The translations under genes and the position numbers were made by a program. A stretch of 64,000 nt of DNA. Source: Achromobacter anxifer (lineage in GTDB: Bacteria > Pseudomonadota > Gammaproteobacteria > Burkholderiales > Burkholderiaceae_B). Below, in pieces: positions 53,853 to 62,106 of this stretch; the first letter of the stretch is position 1, and each line of letters starts with the position of its first letter. The stretch spans positions 1 through 64,000 of the forward strand of contig NZ_CAHLAR010000005.1 of NCBI RefSeq assembly GCF_903652925.1, read 5' to 3'. Under the pieces are notes generated by a model, which was not told the origin of the DNA, made no database searches, and saw only the letters and a list, made by a program, of their open reading frames with translations.

Positions 53853-55433
53853 ATGTCCGCAAAAGCCGCCATCTCCACCGCCCCCGGTACCGCTCATGGC
53901 CAACACGCATCCAAAGGCGTCTTGGCCCAAGTTTTGCCACAATCTACCCTTGCCGGCGCCGCGTTGAAACCTCCTGGGCTGGTCGCAGGGACTGTCGCTC
54001 CCGGGGTGACCAGCTATGTACTGGACACCAATGTGCTGCTGCATGACCCGACGGCCCTGTTCCGCTTTGCCGAACATGACCTGTACGTGCCCATGGCGGT
54101 CCTCGAGGAGCTCGACGCGCACAAGAAAGGCCGCGAGGACCTGGCTCGCAATGCGCGCGAGGTGACACGGCAGATCAATGCCCTCATCGGGAACGGCAAG
54201 GGCATCGAGAAGGGGATTTCGCTCGCAGAGCGCACCGGCGGCGCTGCGACGGGGAAGTTGTTCCTGTGGCATCTCCCTGGCCTGGAAGAGGGGCTGACCC
54301 TTCAAAACATGGGTCTGGCGGCCGGCAAAGCCGACAACCTCATCCTGGCGGCCGCTCAAGCGCTCAAGACGCAGGGCAAGGCAGTCACGCTCGTCAGCAA
54401 GGACGTGAACCTCCGGGTCAAGGCGTTTGCCCTCAGTCTCGAGGCGCAGGACTACCGCAACGATCGGGTGCTTTCCGACAACGACCTGATCCCGCCCGGC
54501 TATGTCGAGGTGAATTCCACGTTCTGGGAAGAAAATTCCCCTGAAGGTGAGGCGGCGTTCTACCGCGAAGGCAGCGCAAGCAAGGCGCGAGTCGCGATCG
54601 AGCTGCCCGTGAACTCGTTCGTCGTCGACATTGGCGACTCATCCAACGGGCTGTGGCGCGTGGAGCACAGCGGGGATGGCGAAAGCATGCTGCATGCGGT
54701 CCCGACCAGCCGCAACAAGGCGCCTGCGCGCAAGCGCGCCGGGCGAAAGAGCGCAGTCGCCGGGTCGGATGCCGCGGGCCCACTGCTGATGCCAAGGGAT
54801 CATTTCCAGGCCGGGGCGCTGGACCTGCTCCACGACGAGGACATCGACGTCGTCTCGTTGCTGGGCACTGCCGGCACCGGCAAGACGCTGCTGGCGCTGG
54901 CCGCCGGCCTGGAGCAGACCCGCAGTGGCCGCTTCACCGGGGTGATCATGACCCGCGCGACCGTGGCCGTGGGCGAGGACATCGGATTCTTGCCAGGCAC
55001 CGAAGAAGACAAGATGAACGCCTGGCTGGGCGGCACGCTCGAGGACTGCTTCGATGCGCTCGGGCTCTTCAAGACCGACAAGACGGGCGAAAAGATCGGC
55101 TACATGGTTCCCCCCGAGGTGAGCTTGCGGTCGATGAGCTTCATGCGCGGCCGCAGCTTTCACCGGAAGTACATCATCATCGATGAGGCGCAGAACCTCA
55201 CCTCGACTCAGATGCGTACTTTGCTGACCAGGGTGGGAGAGGGCTCGAAGATTGTGCTGACGGGCAACACCGCCCAGATCGATACGCCATACCTGGATGA
55301 AGGCTCTTCGGGTCTGGTCTGGGCCGTCAAGCTCCTGGCGGGCTGGAAACACGCCGGCCATGTGATTCTGCCGCGCGGCGCCCGCAGCCGCCTGGCCACC
55401 CACATCGAACAGGCCGCGCAATCCAAGCGCTGA
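53853..55433 (+). CDS. PIN-PhoH family ATPase/ribonuclease
   Basis: 526 residues. The PIN domain covers about 50-200: YVLDTNVLLHDPTALF, VLEELDAHKKGRED, ADNLILAAAQAL and VSKDVNLR supply the acidic metal-binding residues. The PhoH ATPase follows with Walker A LGTAGTGKTLLALA (about 335) and Walker B YIIIDEAQNLT (about 435). Related PIN-PhoH proteins unwind and cleave RNA and are often linked to toxin-antitoxin or RNA turnover roles. In this element it could degrade or process RNA. The catalytic residues of both domains look intact. Confidence 0.88.
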   Translation: MSAKAAISTAPGTAHGQHASKGVLAQVLPQSTLAGAALKPPGLVAGTVAPGVTSYVLDTNVLLHDPTALFRFAEHDLYVPMAVLEELDAHKKGREDLARNAREVTRQINALIGNGKGIEKGISLAERTGGAATGKLFLWHLPGLEEGLTLQNMGLAAGKADNLILAAAQALKTQGKAVTLVSKDVNLRVKAFALSLEAQDYRNDRVLSDNDLIPPGYVEVNSTFWEENSPEGEAAFYREGSASKARVAIELPVNSFVVDIGDSSNGLWRVEHSGDGESMLHAVPTSRNKAPARKRAGRKSAVAGSDAAGPLLMPRDHFQAGALDLLHDEDIDVVSLLGTAGTGKTLLALAAGLEQTRSGRFTGVIMTRATVAVGEDIGFLPGTEEDKMNAWLGGTLEDCFDALGLFKTDKTGEKIGYMVPPEVSLRSMSFMRGRSFHRKYIIIDEAQNLTSTQMRTLLTRVGEGSKIVLTGNTAQIDTPYLDEGSSGLVWAVKLLAGWKHAGHVILPRGARSRLATHIEQAAQSKR

Positions 55434-55443
55434 GGAGGAGTTC

Positions 55444-56001
55444 ATGAACCGACGCCAGTTTCTGGGCGCCGGTGTGGTTACCGCGGGAGGCCTCTGGCTT
55501 CCCGCATTGTCGAGTGCCGCGCCCGCCCCGCAGACCCAGTTCGACCTCACCCGGGGATCTCGGGTGCTGGACCTGTACCGGAAGGACTCCCGCGAGCGTC
55601 TGCGGATCGAGTACCTGCGTGACGGAAAGTGGGTAGGAGACGCCTACAATCAGATCTGCTGGTTGATGCGCGATGTTAAGGCCGGTCAGCACGTCGCCAT
55701 GGATCGGACGCTGATCGCGGTCTTGGACTGGACTCAATCCTACCTGCGCCAGTTCGGCTACAACGATCCCATTGAGCTTCTCTCTGGCTATCGGACCGAG
55801 AAAACCAATTCGGGCCTGGAGAAGGCTGCCAAGAACTCACAACACCGGCTGGGCAAGGCCCTGGACCTGAGAATCCATGGCCTGAGCGCCGATTACCTGG
55901 GCAAGCTCTATACCTGGCTGTCACAGGGCGGGGTGGGAATCTACCAAGCTGACAGCTTCGTCCATGTGGACACCGACCGCATTCGTCAGTGGCGGGGCTG
56001 A
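55444..56001 (+). CDS. YcbK/DUF882-type peptidoglycan peptidase
   Basis: 185 residues, GAGGAGTTC before ATG, 10 bp after the PhoH stop. MNRRQFLGAGVVTAGGLWLP is a twin-arginine signal. The domain contains LLSGYRTEKTNSGLEKAAKNSQHRLGKALDLR and VGIYQADSFVHVD, the H-x6-D ... H zinc ligands of the family. E. coli YcbK (MepK) cuts 3-3 cross-links in peptidoglycan. Possibly used with the pbpG-like enzyme to allow passage of a secretion channel. Confidence 0.85.
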   Translation: MNRRQFLGAGVVTAGGLWLPALSSAAPAPQTQFDLTRGSRVLDLYRKDSRERLRIEYLRDGKWVGDAYNQICWLMRDVKAGQHVAMDRTLIAVLDWTQSYLRQFGYNDPIELLSGYRTEKTNSGLEKAAKNSQHRLGKALDLRIHGLSADYLGKLYTWLSQGGVGIYQADSFVHVDTDRIRQWRG

Positions 56002-56008
56002 CGCGCGA

Positions 56009-56353
56009 TCAGGCGACAGGGCGGTGGCAATTGGACCGAATCAGGGCGAGGGATGCCTGCGTGCGGCTGTTGCGCCGGCGCACCAGCAGCTTCCCGTAGG
56101 CGAAGACCATCGCCAGGCTCTGGAAGTCTGGAGGGTCGATGGGCTCCCAGTCCTGGGCGGAGTCTGACCCTGCGCCGGCCGCGAACGCCAGATGCCGCCC
56201 TAGGCTGCGGCCATCTGGCGCAAAGCGTTCGATGCTCAGATTGCCGTCGTAGGCATCACGGACCTGGCCCAGCTCGGGCCGTTCGTCGTGAAGGCTGCGA
56301 AACCGGGCAACCCATGATCCTGCAACGATGTCGGCAAAGGGAGAAGCAGTCAT
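56009..56353 (-). CDS. Hypothetical 114-residue protein
   Basis: The product MTASPFADIVAGSWVARFRS contains a Gly/Ser/Ala-rich middle and ends in a basic tail (YGKLLVRRRNSRTQAS). I do not recognise the family. Third gene of a leftward operon behind the membrane protein (24 bp gap). Confidence 0.55.
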   Translation of the reverse strand: MTASPFADIVAGSWVARFRSLHDERPELGQVRDAYDGNLSIERFAPDGRSLGRHLAFAAGAGSDSAQDWEPIDPPDFQSLAMVFAYGKLLVRRRNSRTQASLALIRSNCHRPVA

Positions 56354-56377
56354 TATGCGACTCAGGAGATGTTCAGG

Positions 56378-56878
56378 CTAGTCGACTTTCGCGGCCTCAA
56401 TGGGCTCAGTCAGCGCTCGGTCATCCAGAAGCGATACGACCCCAGTCGCGGGGCAGCTGACTCGATAGCGGATCTCGGAGTCGATGTGCTCTTGGTAACA
56501 ATTGCGCAGGCCGAGCCGCCGCAGCTGGCCTGGGAAACATAGCAGCAGGGGCGCCATCGCGACGCTGATGAGCAGCATGGTCTGGAAAAGGCGTGGAACA
56601 GCTACCGGCAGGTCACCCTGCATCTGAGCGAGCGCCCCTGTTACCCAGGTGGGATCGAGCACGGACAGGAGTGTGAGAACCAGTCCCAGGATCGACCATG
56701 GCAAGAACAGCACCAAACCGGCCAGATTCATGGCCGCGGTCAGGCAATTGGAGGCCTGGGCAAAGGCCACCTGGCCGTTACGCCAAGCAGCGGCACGAAT
56801 GTCGTTGAGCGCCTGGGCGGAGATCCGTCCGACTGAGACGCCGTTGACGAACACCAAAAACGATTCGGCAGGCATCAT
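56378..56878 (-). CDS. Hypothetical two-helix membrane protein
   Basis: 166 residues: a soluble N-terminal third, two membrane helices NLAGLVLFLPWSILGLVLTLLS and LFQTMLLISVAMAPLLLC, and a cysteine-containing C-terminus (RNCYQEH, VSCPATG). Start overlaps the HD gene stop by four bases, so they are translationally coupled. No family is recognised. Confidence 0.6.
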   Translation of the reverse strand: MMPAESFLVFVNGVSVGRISAQALNDIRAAAWRNGQVAFAQASNCLTAAMNLAGLVLFLPWSILGLVLTLLSVLDPTWVTGALAQMQGDLPVAVPRLFQTMLLISVAMAPLLLCFPGQLRRLGLRNCYQEHIDSEIRYRVSCPATGVVSLLDDRALTEPIEAAKVD

Positions 56879-57549
56879 GGTCCAAAGAGGTATCCGGCTT
56901 TGCGCGCGTCGGCCTCTTCAGCAGCCATCTTGGCTTCCAGCTCATGGAAGCGTGCCACGAAAACTTTGGCCACGGCCTCCGGCGCCAGACCCTTGACGGG
57001 CGCCGCCATGCCCTTGCACATGTCGGGCGTGATGCCGGCAATGATCGGCCAGGGGCCTTCGCCGGGCTCGTCCGGGGGCAGCAGGGCATAGCGCTCGACG
57101 TACAGGGCGATCAGGTCGGCCTTCTTCACGGCCGGATGGCGGGTCAGGGAGACGTCGATGCCGAGCTTCTTGGCGACCATGTCCTGGACAGCATCTTCGC
57201 GCGCCCGGAAGGCGAGTTGGAATTTGTCGATCTGCTCTTGCGTCACGCCGAGCGTGCGCAGCTCGGGCACGACATCCAGGTACTTCTTCAGCGGGGTCGA
57301 AACGTCGCCGAAGTAGGCTTCGTGCGCGTCATGCATAAGACCGCCCATTTGCACCGCAGCGGATTCTCCGCGCTTCTCCAGGAAGTAGGAGATGGCCAGG
57401 CTGTGCGCAGCGACCGAGAACCCGAAGGCTGCGTGGCCGGTGTAGCGGTTCACCCACGACAAGGCATGGGCAATATCATTCAGGCGTACGGTCGACGCTT
57501 CCAGATCCTGGAAGTCGATGCGCGCCGCAGATTGGGTCATAATGAACAT
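56875..57549 (-). CDS. HD-domain phosphohydrolase (YfbR-like)
   Basis: From M 57549 or 57540 the product is about 222 residues; the longer frame runs through the promoter. AAHSLAISYFLEKRG gives the first histidine, GGLMHDAHEAYFGD the HD pair and following acids, and KKADLIALYVERY the final aspartate, in the order of deoxynucleotidase/dNTPase-type HD proteins. It would hydrolyse nucleotides in the cytoplasm, in keeping with the dUTPase and deoxynucleotidase elsewhere. The specific substrate cannot be told. Confidence 0.8.
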   Translation of the reverse strand: MFIMTQSAARIDFQDLEASTVRLNDIAHALSWVNRYTGHAAFGFSVAAHSLAISYFLEKRGESAAVQMGGLMHDAHEAYFGDVSTPLKKYLDVVPELRTLGVTQEQIDKFQLAFRAREDAVQDMVAKKLGIDVSLTRHPAVKKADLIALYVERYALLPPDEPGEGPWPIIAGITPDMCKGMAAPVKGLAPEAVAKVFVARFHELEAKMAAEEADARKAGYLFGP

Positions 57550-57595
57550 TTGGGGCTTTCTATCGCCGGAAAAGCTGCTCCAGCATTTCAAGTTA

Positions 57596-57620
57596 CTATA
57601 CCGATAAATGCGTTGTATAG
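57596..57620. promoter_or_regulatory. Divergent CTATAC boxes
   Basis: CTATAC on + (57596-57601) faces the gene at 57688; on - (57615-57620) CTATAC faces the HD gene. Only 13 bp separate them, so the two polymerases would compete. Confidence 0.5.
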
Positions 57621-57687
57621 CAATATTTGCATTAGAAATTGATATGCTTTTGGGCATGGCCGCCACAGATCCGCCATTTAGCGCCTC

Positions 57688-58194
57688 ATGATTGACTACC
57701 TGCTTGTAACCCTATCCTCCAGCATACCTTCGGGCGTGCTGGTCTTCGGCTGGCTGCTGTTCCTGCGCGCGAGCCGCACGTCGGGCTGGCGCATGGCGCT
57801 CGTGTCGCTTCCTGGCACCTGGCTTCATGAGGTCGCACATTGGGGTGTGGGCCTGATCCTGGCCGCCAAGCCGGTCAGCTTTTCGCTCTGGCCGAAGAAG
57901 GAGGGGAACTCGTGGGTCCTGGGCGCAGTCGGTTTCACCGGCCTCAACATCTGGAACTCGGCGCCAGTGGCGCTGGCGCCGCTGCTGCTCTTCGCATTCG
58001 GAGGCCTGGCGTTCGTGCACCTGTTGCAGCCTCTCTTTGAGCAGGAGCGCTATGGGCTCTGGCTGGTCCTCGGGTATCCGGTTGCCGCCTGCCTTTTCTC
58101 TGGCCTGCCATCCTCCACGGACATTCGCGTCGGCGCGCTCTCCATCTGCATGTATGCGGCAACGGGCTATGTGTTATGGCTGCTGGCTCACTGA
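57688..58194 (+). CDS. HExxH-containing membrane protein
   Basis: 168 residues with about five hydrophobic segments. LPGTWLHEVAHWGVGLIL (about 46-63) has an HExxH motif inside a membrane segment, as in M50-type membrane metalloproteases, though the distal NxxPxxxxD motif is not clear (a weak NIWNSAPVALAP at about 90). Intramembrane proteolysis is thus possible, not certain. Divergent from the HD gene. Confidence 0.62.
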   Translation: MIDYLLVTLSSSIPSGVLVFGWLLFLRASRTSGWRMALVSLPGTWLHEVAHWGVGLILAAKPVSFSLWPKKEGNSWVLGAVGFTGLNIWNSAPVALAPLLLFAFGGLAFVHLLQPLFEQERYGLWLVLGYPVAACLFSGLPSSTDIRVGALSICMYAATGYVLWLLAH

Positions 58195-58210
58195 TCCACC
58201 CAGCGCATTC

Positions 58211-58216
58211 CTATAC
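58211..58216 (+). promoter_or_regulatory. CTATAC box for the 58249 gene
   Basis: TCCTATACGTGG, 38 bp before ATG 58249. Confidence 0.5.
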
Positions 58217-58248
58217 GTGGTTGGTTACAACCACATCAAAGGAAACAC

Positions 58249-58650
58249 ATGTGCATGCAATGCTCCGCGGAGGCAGTCACGCTGAAGCAAAACGTGATCC
58301 CCGGCTTCTCGATCATGATAGGCCGCAAGGAAATCTCCGGTTGGCCCAAGGACTGGTACGCCCTGGTCGAATGCAATGACCCGCTTTTCGTCTTCGAGGG
58401 CCCATTGGTTCGCGATCCGACCATCGGCCTCACCGAAGACAAGCTGGATGCGATGCTCTCCTATCCGGAAGGCTATGACGAGTACGAGGCCGGCGCCAAG
58501 CGCCTGGGCCACGCGCTCACGATGCGCGCCGAGGCCGGCTACCGCCTGGTCCGGGCTTGCATGGAAAAGGGCTACAACCCCAACGAAAGTGGCCATCTTC
58601 AGTTCTGGTTGCTGAACTACCTGGCCGAGCAAGTCGGCGAAGACCGCTGA
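58249..58650 (+). CDS. MCMQCSAEA-type hypothetical protein
   Basis: AAAGGAAACAC precedes ATG. 133 residues starting MCMQCSAEAVTL, a cysteine pair at the extreme N-terminus that I associate with phage-encoded hypothetical proteins. ISGWPKDWYALVECNDPLFVFEG follows. The second half is helical. Function unknown; the CxxC could bind metal. Confidence 0.65.
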   Translation: MCMQCSAEAVTLKQNVIPGFSIMIGRKEISGWPKDWYALVECNDPLFVFEGPLVRDPTIGLTEDKLDAMLSYPEGYDEYEAGAKRLGHALTMRAEAGYRLVRACMEKGYNPNESGHLQFWLLNYLAEQVGEDR

Positions 58651-58661
58651 TTGCACCTCCT

Positions 58662-58687
58662 CACCGGGCCCTTGGGTCCGGTTTTTC
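58662..58687 (+). terminator. Rho-independent terminator
   Basis: ACCGGGCCC-TT-GGGTCCGGT followed by TTTTCG. Confidence 0.85.
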
Positions 58688-58699
58688 GTGGGCAGGGCG

Positions 58700-58705
58700 C
58701 TATAC
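58700..58705 (+). promoter_or_regulatory. CTATAC box for the Nudix gene
   Basis: GCGCTATACGAAG, 13 bp after the terminator, 36 bp before the ATG. Confidence 0.55.
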
Positions 58706-58735
58706 GAAGTGTCACTATTCAAGCGAGGAAACACA

Positions 58736-59470
58736 ATGAACACACAGCCCCCTGGCCATCTCTACGGCCCTCCACCCCCGTCCATCGCGTTTTACTACGG
58801 TGATAACTACCTGGGCGAAGTGCGCGGCCACCCCCTAGCACTCGATGAGGCGCTCGCAAAGGTGCAACGTCAAATCGAAGTCATGCAGCCGGGCAATGTC
58901 GGTCCTTCGCTGTACATGCTTCGTCAGGCGCGCGCAGTGCTCTACTGCGGAGGCGTATCCCTGGATGTCGCCGAAATCCGGAAGCTGCATGCTCAGCGTC
59001 AACGGGACCAGTCCAACTTGGATTTCTGTCTCCTGATGAAGGGTTATTCGCGCACCCCACGCAACGATCATCCCAAGTACGTCATGACCGTGGTCCTCAG
59101 TGAGGATGGCCAGTACGCCATCGGGCTGGTCAAGTCGAAGGGCCCTGCAAAGCTGGTCGGGAAGATCACCTTCCCTGGTGGCCGCGTGGGCCCCGGCGAG
59201 TCGCCTCGTACCGCCGCCGCGCGTGAGCTGCACGAGGAGACCGGGGTTCACATTGCCGAAGATCGCTTGGTGAACATCGCCAACAGCGAGGAAATGGCCG
59301 TCTTTGCTGCGCGCTCCTGCGATGTACTCAAGGCGTTCACACGTGAACAGGAAGAGGTGCTGGTGCTGGCGGTCTCCCGTCAGCTGGAATACCGGCGCCG
59401 GCATCCGGATGCCTATGTTCCTGAGTTCTCTATCTTTCTGGAAGCCGCCGCGGCGGCCTTGCCGATCTAG
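58736..59470 (+). CDS. Nudix hydrolase
   Basis: 244 residues from ATG 58736 after GAGGAAACACA. The N-terminal 100 residues are family-specific (helical, EALAKVQRQIEVMQ). The Nudix box is GGRVGPGESPRTAAARELHEETGV (about 148-171), complete with REXXEE, so the metal site is intact. Nudix enzymes split nucleoside diphosphates linked to another group, for example oxidised dNTPs or RNA caps. With dUTPase, deoxynucleotidase and HD protein it is the fourth nucleotide-hydrolysing enzyme in the window. Confidence 0.88.
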   Translation: MNTQPPGHLYGPPPPSIAFYYGDNYLGEVRGHPLALDEALAKVQRQIEVMQPGNVGPSLYMLRQARAVLYCGGVSLDVAEIRKLHAQRQRDQSNLDFCLLMKGYSRTPRNDHPKYVMTVVLSEDGQYAIGLVKSKGPAKLVGKITFPGGRVGPGESPRTAAARELHEETGVHIAEDRLVNIANSEEMAVFAARSCDVLKAFTREQEEVLVLAVSRQLEYRRRHPDAYVPEFSIFLEAAAAALPI

Positions 59471-59487
59471 GCGCAATCCCCTCAAGT

Positions 59488-59512
59488 CCCCGGTTCGACC
59501 GGGGATTTTCCA
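59488..59512 (+). terminator. Rho-independent terminator
   Basis: GTCCCCGG-TTCGA-CCGGGGAT with TTTTCC. Confidence 0.82.
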
Positions 59513-59532
59513 TGCCAACAGGCCGATCACGC

Positions 59533-59538
59533 CTATAC
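59533..59538 (+). promoter_or_regulatory. CTATAC box for the 59567 operon
   Basis: GCCTATACAACT, 34 bp before ATG 59567. Confidence 0.5.
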
Positions 59539-59566
59539 AACTAGATCCCTCTGTCTAACCACGTCC

Positions 59567-59935
59567 ATGCCCTTCATCGACTACACCCATCCCGACCGCG
59601 TGCCGCAGCAGCCGATGGCGTTCGACCGTCGTTCTGCGGAGTTTTACCTGCGCCTGAGCGGGCTGCCGCCTGGCCATCCCATGTACTCGCCCGACTGGTG
59701 CCTGTTTCGCTATCCCGAATGGATGCAAGGCGGCTCGGCTTGGGTCCAGGCGGGCGCCATTGCACGCGACTTGGAGCGTCTGATCGAGGAGCATGCCCTC
59801 GATGAAGAGCCGCGACCGGTCATTGGCAGCCAAGACCCTGCTTTCGATGAAGCACTGGCCCAGGGGCTGATGATTCTGGGCTATCGGCCACTGATCGCGG
59901 AGTTTTCTGCACGACAACCAACCGGCGCAGCGTAA
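59567..59935 (+). CDS. Hypothetical 122-residue protein
   Basis: MPFIDYTHPDRVPQQPMAFD starts a soluble protein with FYLRLSGLPPGHPMYSPDW and a helical acidic C-terminal half. No family is recognised. It is 12 bp upstream of the large 449-residue gene, so the two are probably an operon and may act together. Confidence 0.6.
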   Translation: MPFIDYTHPDRVPQQPMAFDRRSAEFYLRLSGLPPGHPMYSPDWCLFRYPEWMQGGSAWVQAGAIARDLERLIEEHALDEEPRPVIGSQDPAFDEALAQGLMILGYRPLIAEFSARQPTGAA

Positions 59936-59947
59936 AAGGAGAGCAGC

Positions 59948-61297
59948 ATGTCCAAGCAAGGTGCCATGACCGCCGATGAGGTCATGAACAAGATCCAGGA
60001 TGACCTGGCCCGCTCCGCTCGAGACCGTGAGGTCGAGCAGCAGCAGGCGCGAGCCCGGCTGCGCGACCAGGATATGTTCCTGCGTGAGCCGGTCGCCAGT
60101 AGGGTGGACGGGCCTGGCAGCCTCAGCTCACCCGCCTTCAAGCTGACTGCCACACCCCATTATCCTGGGGTCGCGGAGCCTGGGCAGAACCGCTCCGACT
60201 CCGGTCACCTTTCTCCGGCCGCGGAGGCGAAGTTCCTCGAGCACATCAAGGACGCCGGCAACCAGACCAGTCCGGCTCGCCGGGACTCGGCGGTGGCCAA
60301 GGCGGCCCGTGTCGCCGCGCATGACTGGGACCAGAAGCATGGTCATGGCAAGGCGGAGCCTGGCGTGGTCACCGAGCTACGTCGGGAAGCTCGCGCCCAG
60401 ATGATGTTCGCAGCGCGTGAGATCGGGGAAAAGGTCGGGTTGGACCCTGCGGCCTCCTCGGTGATTGGCTACTCCCTGGAGCGTGCCCTCGAGAAGGAAG
60501 GCTTCCGTGTGCTGGCCAGCCATGCGGTGGACAAGCTTTCAGATGTGTTCCGCGCCACCACCGCGTCCGTTACGACCTCCACCGGCATGCGGCACACGCT
60601 CGAGAACAACCTGAACCAGTCGATGAATTGGCTGGCGGCCCACGGGGTTACCAGGGATGCCTTCAAGGAGGTTCTGCGCAACCACTCCGGCAAGTTCACG
60701 GTCATCGCCGAAATGGCGTCCAATCCCGAGGCGCTCCGTCGCGCTGCCTATCTGATCTCGAAATCGGACCATGTGCTGGATGGTGTCATGGCGGCCGCGA
60801 GCGACAAGGAGCTGCGCAAGGCCCTGGGAAGCGTGACCATGGCCACCGGCGAGGCAATCTCAACCGTCGGCGCGCGCAGCGTCGGCTCGGTCGCGATCGT
60901 AGCTGGAGCGGTGATGCGCGGTGACTCGGCCGCGGACACAAGCCGCCACATCTTCCGGGCGGCACTATCCGTGCTGGGTGGCGCCGCCGGCGGGTTGGGG
61001 GGCGGCATGGTAAGCGCGGGGTTCGGATCTGTGGCTGGCGCCGTCGTCGGCGCCGAGCTCGGCTCCCGGCTTGCCGACAAGCTGCTGTCGTTCTACGACC
61101 GTATCTTCGCCGCCGAGGGGGCCCAACAGAAGTCGACGGAACGAATGGTCAGCAATGACGAGCTCAAGCACAGCACCGATGTGATTGGTCAGCGTGCCGG
61201 CACTGCGGCGAAGACCGCCGTGGGACAAGTGGTGGAGTCGACCCGGGATCGGGGCATGGAACGCACCATGGAGCGCTCCACCGGCATGTCCGGGTGA
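59948..61297 (+). CDS. Large hypothetical protein with glycine-zipper segment
   Basis: AAAAGGAGAGCAGC precedes ATG. 449 residues: a charged N-terminal third, a helical centre, and residues 340-380 (LGGAAGGLGGGMVSAGFGSV, AGAVVGAELGSRL) with glycine-zipper repeats of the kind that cross membranes. The C-terminus is polar again. No family is recognised. Possibilities are a conjugation entry-exclusion or pore-forming factor, or an effector carried through the transfer channel. None is shown. Confidence 0.62.
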   Translation: MSKQGAMTADEVMNKIQDDLARSARDREVEQQQARARLRDQDMFLREPVASRVDGPGSLSSPAFKLTATPHYPGVAEPGQNRSDSGHLSPAAEAKFLEHIKDAGNQTSPARRDSAVAKAARVAAHDWDQKHGHGKAEPGVVTELRREARAQMMFAAREIGEKVGLDPAASSVIGYSLERALEKEGFRVLASHAVDKLSDVFRATTASVTTSTGMRHTLENNLNQSMNWLAAHGVTRDAFKEVLRNHSGKFTVIAEMASNPEALRRAAYLISKSDHVLDGVMAAASDKELRKALGSVTMATGEAISTVGARSVGSVAIVAGAVMRGDSAADTSRHIFRAALSVLGGAAGGLGGGMVSAGFGSVAGAVVGAELGSRLADKLLSFYDRIFAAEGAQQKSTERMVSNDELKHSTDVIGQRAGTAAKTAVGQVVESTRDRGMERTMERSTGMSG

Positions 61298-61308
61298 TGC
61301 GCGCGGGG

Positions 61309-61923
61309 CTATCGAACCCCGTAGCTGTGCAGGAAACTCAAATCGAGCGTCCACTTCCGTTGGGACAGACGTTCCTGGCGGTCGGCCATCTTGCGCAGCT
61401 CCAGCTCTAGCTCTGCGTCATTCCAGTCGTTGAGCCATTTCAGGCGATCGACTACCTGACGGTACCGGCCGATCCTGTTGGCATATCCGAGGTGTTTTGC
61501 CTTATGGCAGGTCGGGCAGAAGCAACGAAGTCCCACGAGCTTCTGGACCCCCGCCGCTTCATTGAAAGACCAGGCCTCATGCGCCTCCACATGTGGCTCA
61601 CCGCGCGAGCCACATGCCACGCATGTATTGCCCGCGGCCTGGTAACAGAACTTCCGAAGCCGATCCCACTCCGCCTGCGTCAGCGCTGTGCGCAGATTCG
61701 CTTCCCACGTAGAGCTGGGCAGCATGTCCGGCAGCAGGACCGGCGCCGGCGGGTCGCCACGGTCCTGCCATTTCCGGGGAAGCCACTCCTCGAAGGCAGG
61801 CAGGTAGGCGTCTTCCTTGACGTAGAAGCCGAGCTTCTCGCTATAAGCGCCGCCCGCATTGAGAAATTGCGTCTGATCCCAGTACGGGACACAGCAGGGG
61901 ATGGTTTGGACGAATGGTTCCAT
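61309..61923 (-). CDS. HNH-like zinc protein
   Basis: From M 61923 (MEPFVQTIPCCVPYW), 204 residues; the longer start lies before the promoter. CVACGSRGEPHVEAHEAW (about 105-122) and LRCFCPTCHKAKHLGYANR (about 135-153) form two CxxC pairs with histidines as in HNH or related beta-beta-alpha metal nucleases. The N-terminal 90 residues are unlike the 38356 HNH protein. Nuclease activity is probable but not certain, since the central asparagine/histidine of the motif is not clear. Confidence 0.68.
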   Translation of the reverse strand: MEPFVQTIPCCVPYWDQTQFLNAGGAYSEKLGFYVKEDAYLPAFEEWLPRKWQDRGDPPAPVLLPDMLPSSTWEANLRTALTQAEWDRLRKFCYQAAGNTCVACGSRGEPHVEAHEAWSFNEAAGVQKLVGLRCFCPTCHKAKHLGYANRIGRYRQVVDRLKWLNDWNDAELELELRKMADRQERLSQRKWTLDLSFLHSYGVR

Positions 61924-61958
61924 GGCTCTCGAATGAAAAAAGGCCAAAGGCCATACCC

Positions 61959-61964
61959 GTATAG
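61959..61964 (-). promoter_or_regulatory. CTATAC box for the 61309 gene
   Basis: GCGCTATACGGG on the minus strand, 36 bp before ATG 61923. Confidence 0.5.
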
Positions 61965-62025
61965 CGCATAAGCGCGTACTCACAACGTTTTTCACGTATC
62001 GAAGCGGCATGAATCTGCTTTTTCG

Positions 62026-62031
62026 CTATAC
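62026..62031 (+). promoter_or_regulatory. CTATAC box for the MoxR-like gene
   Basis: TCGCTATACCTATCC, 76 bp before ATG 62107. Confidence 0.5.
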
Positions 62032-62106
62032 CTATCCGTAGGAACACAACCAATGCTTTGGCTACAAGCCATAGCGCATTTTCATCAAACGGAAGGAAAC
62101 ATCATC

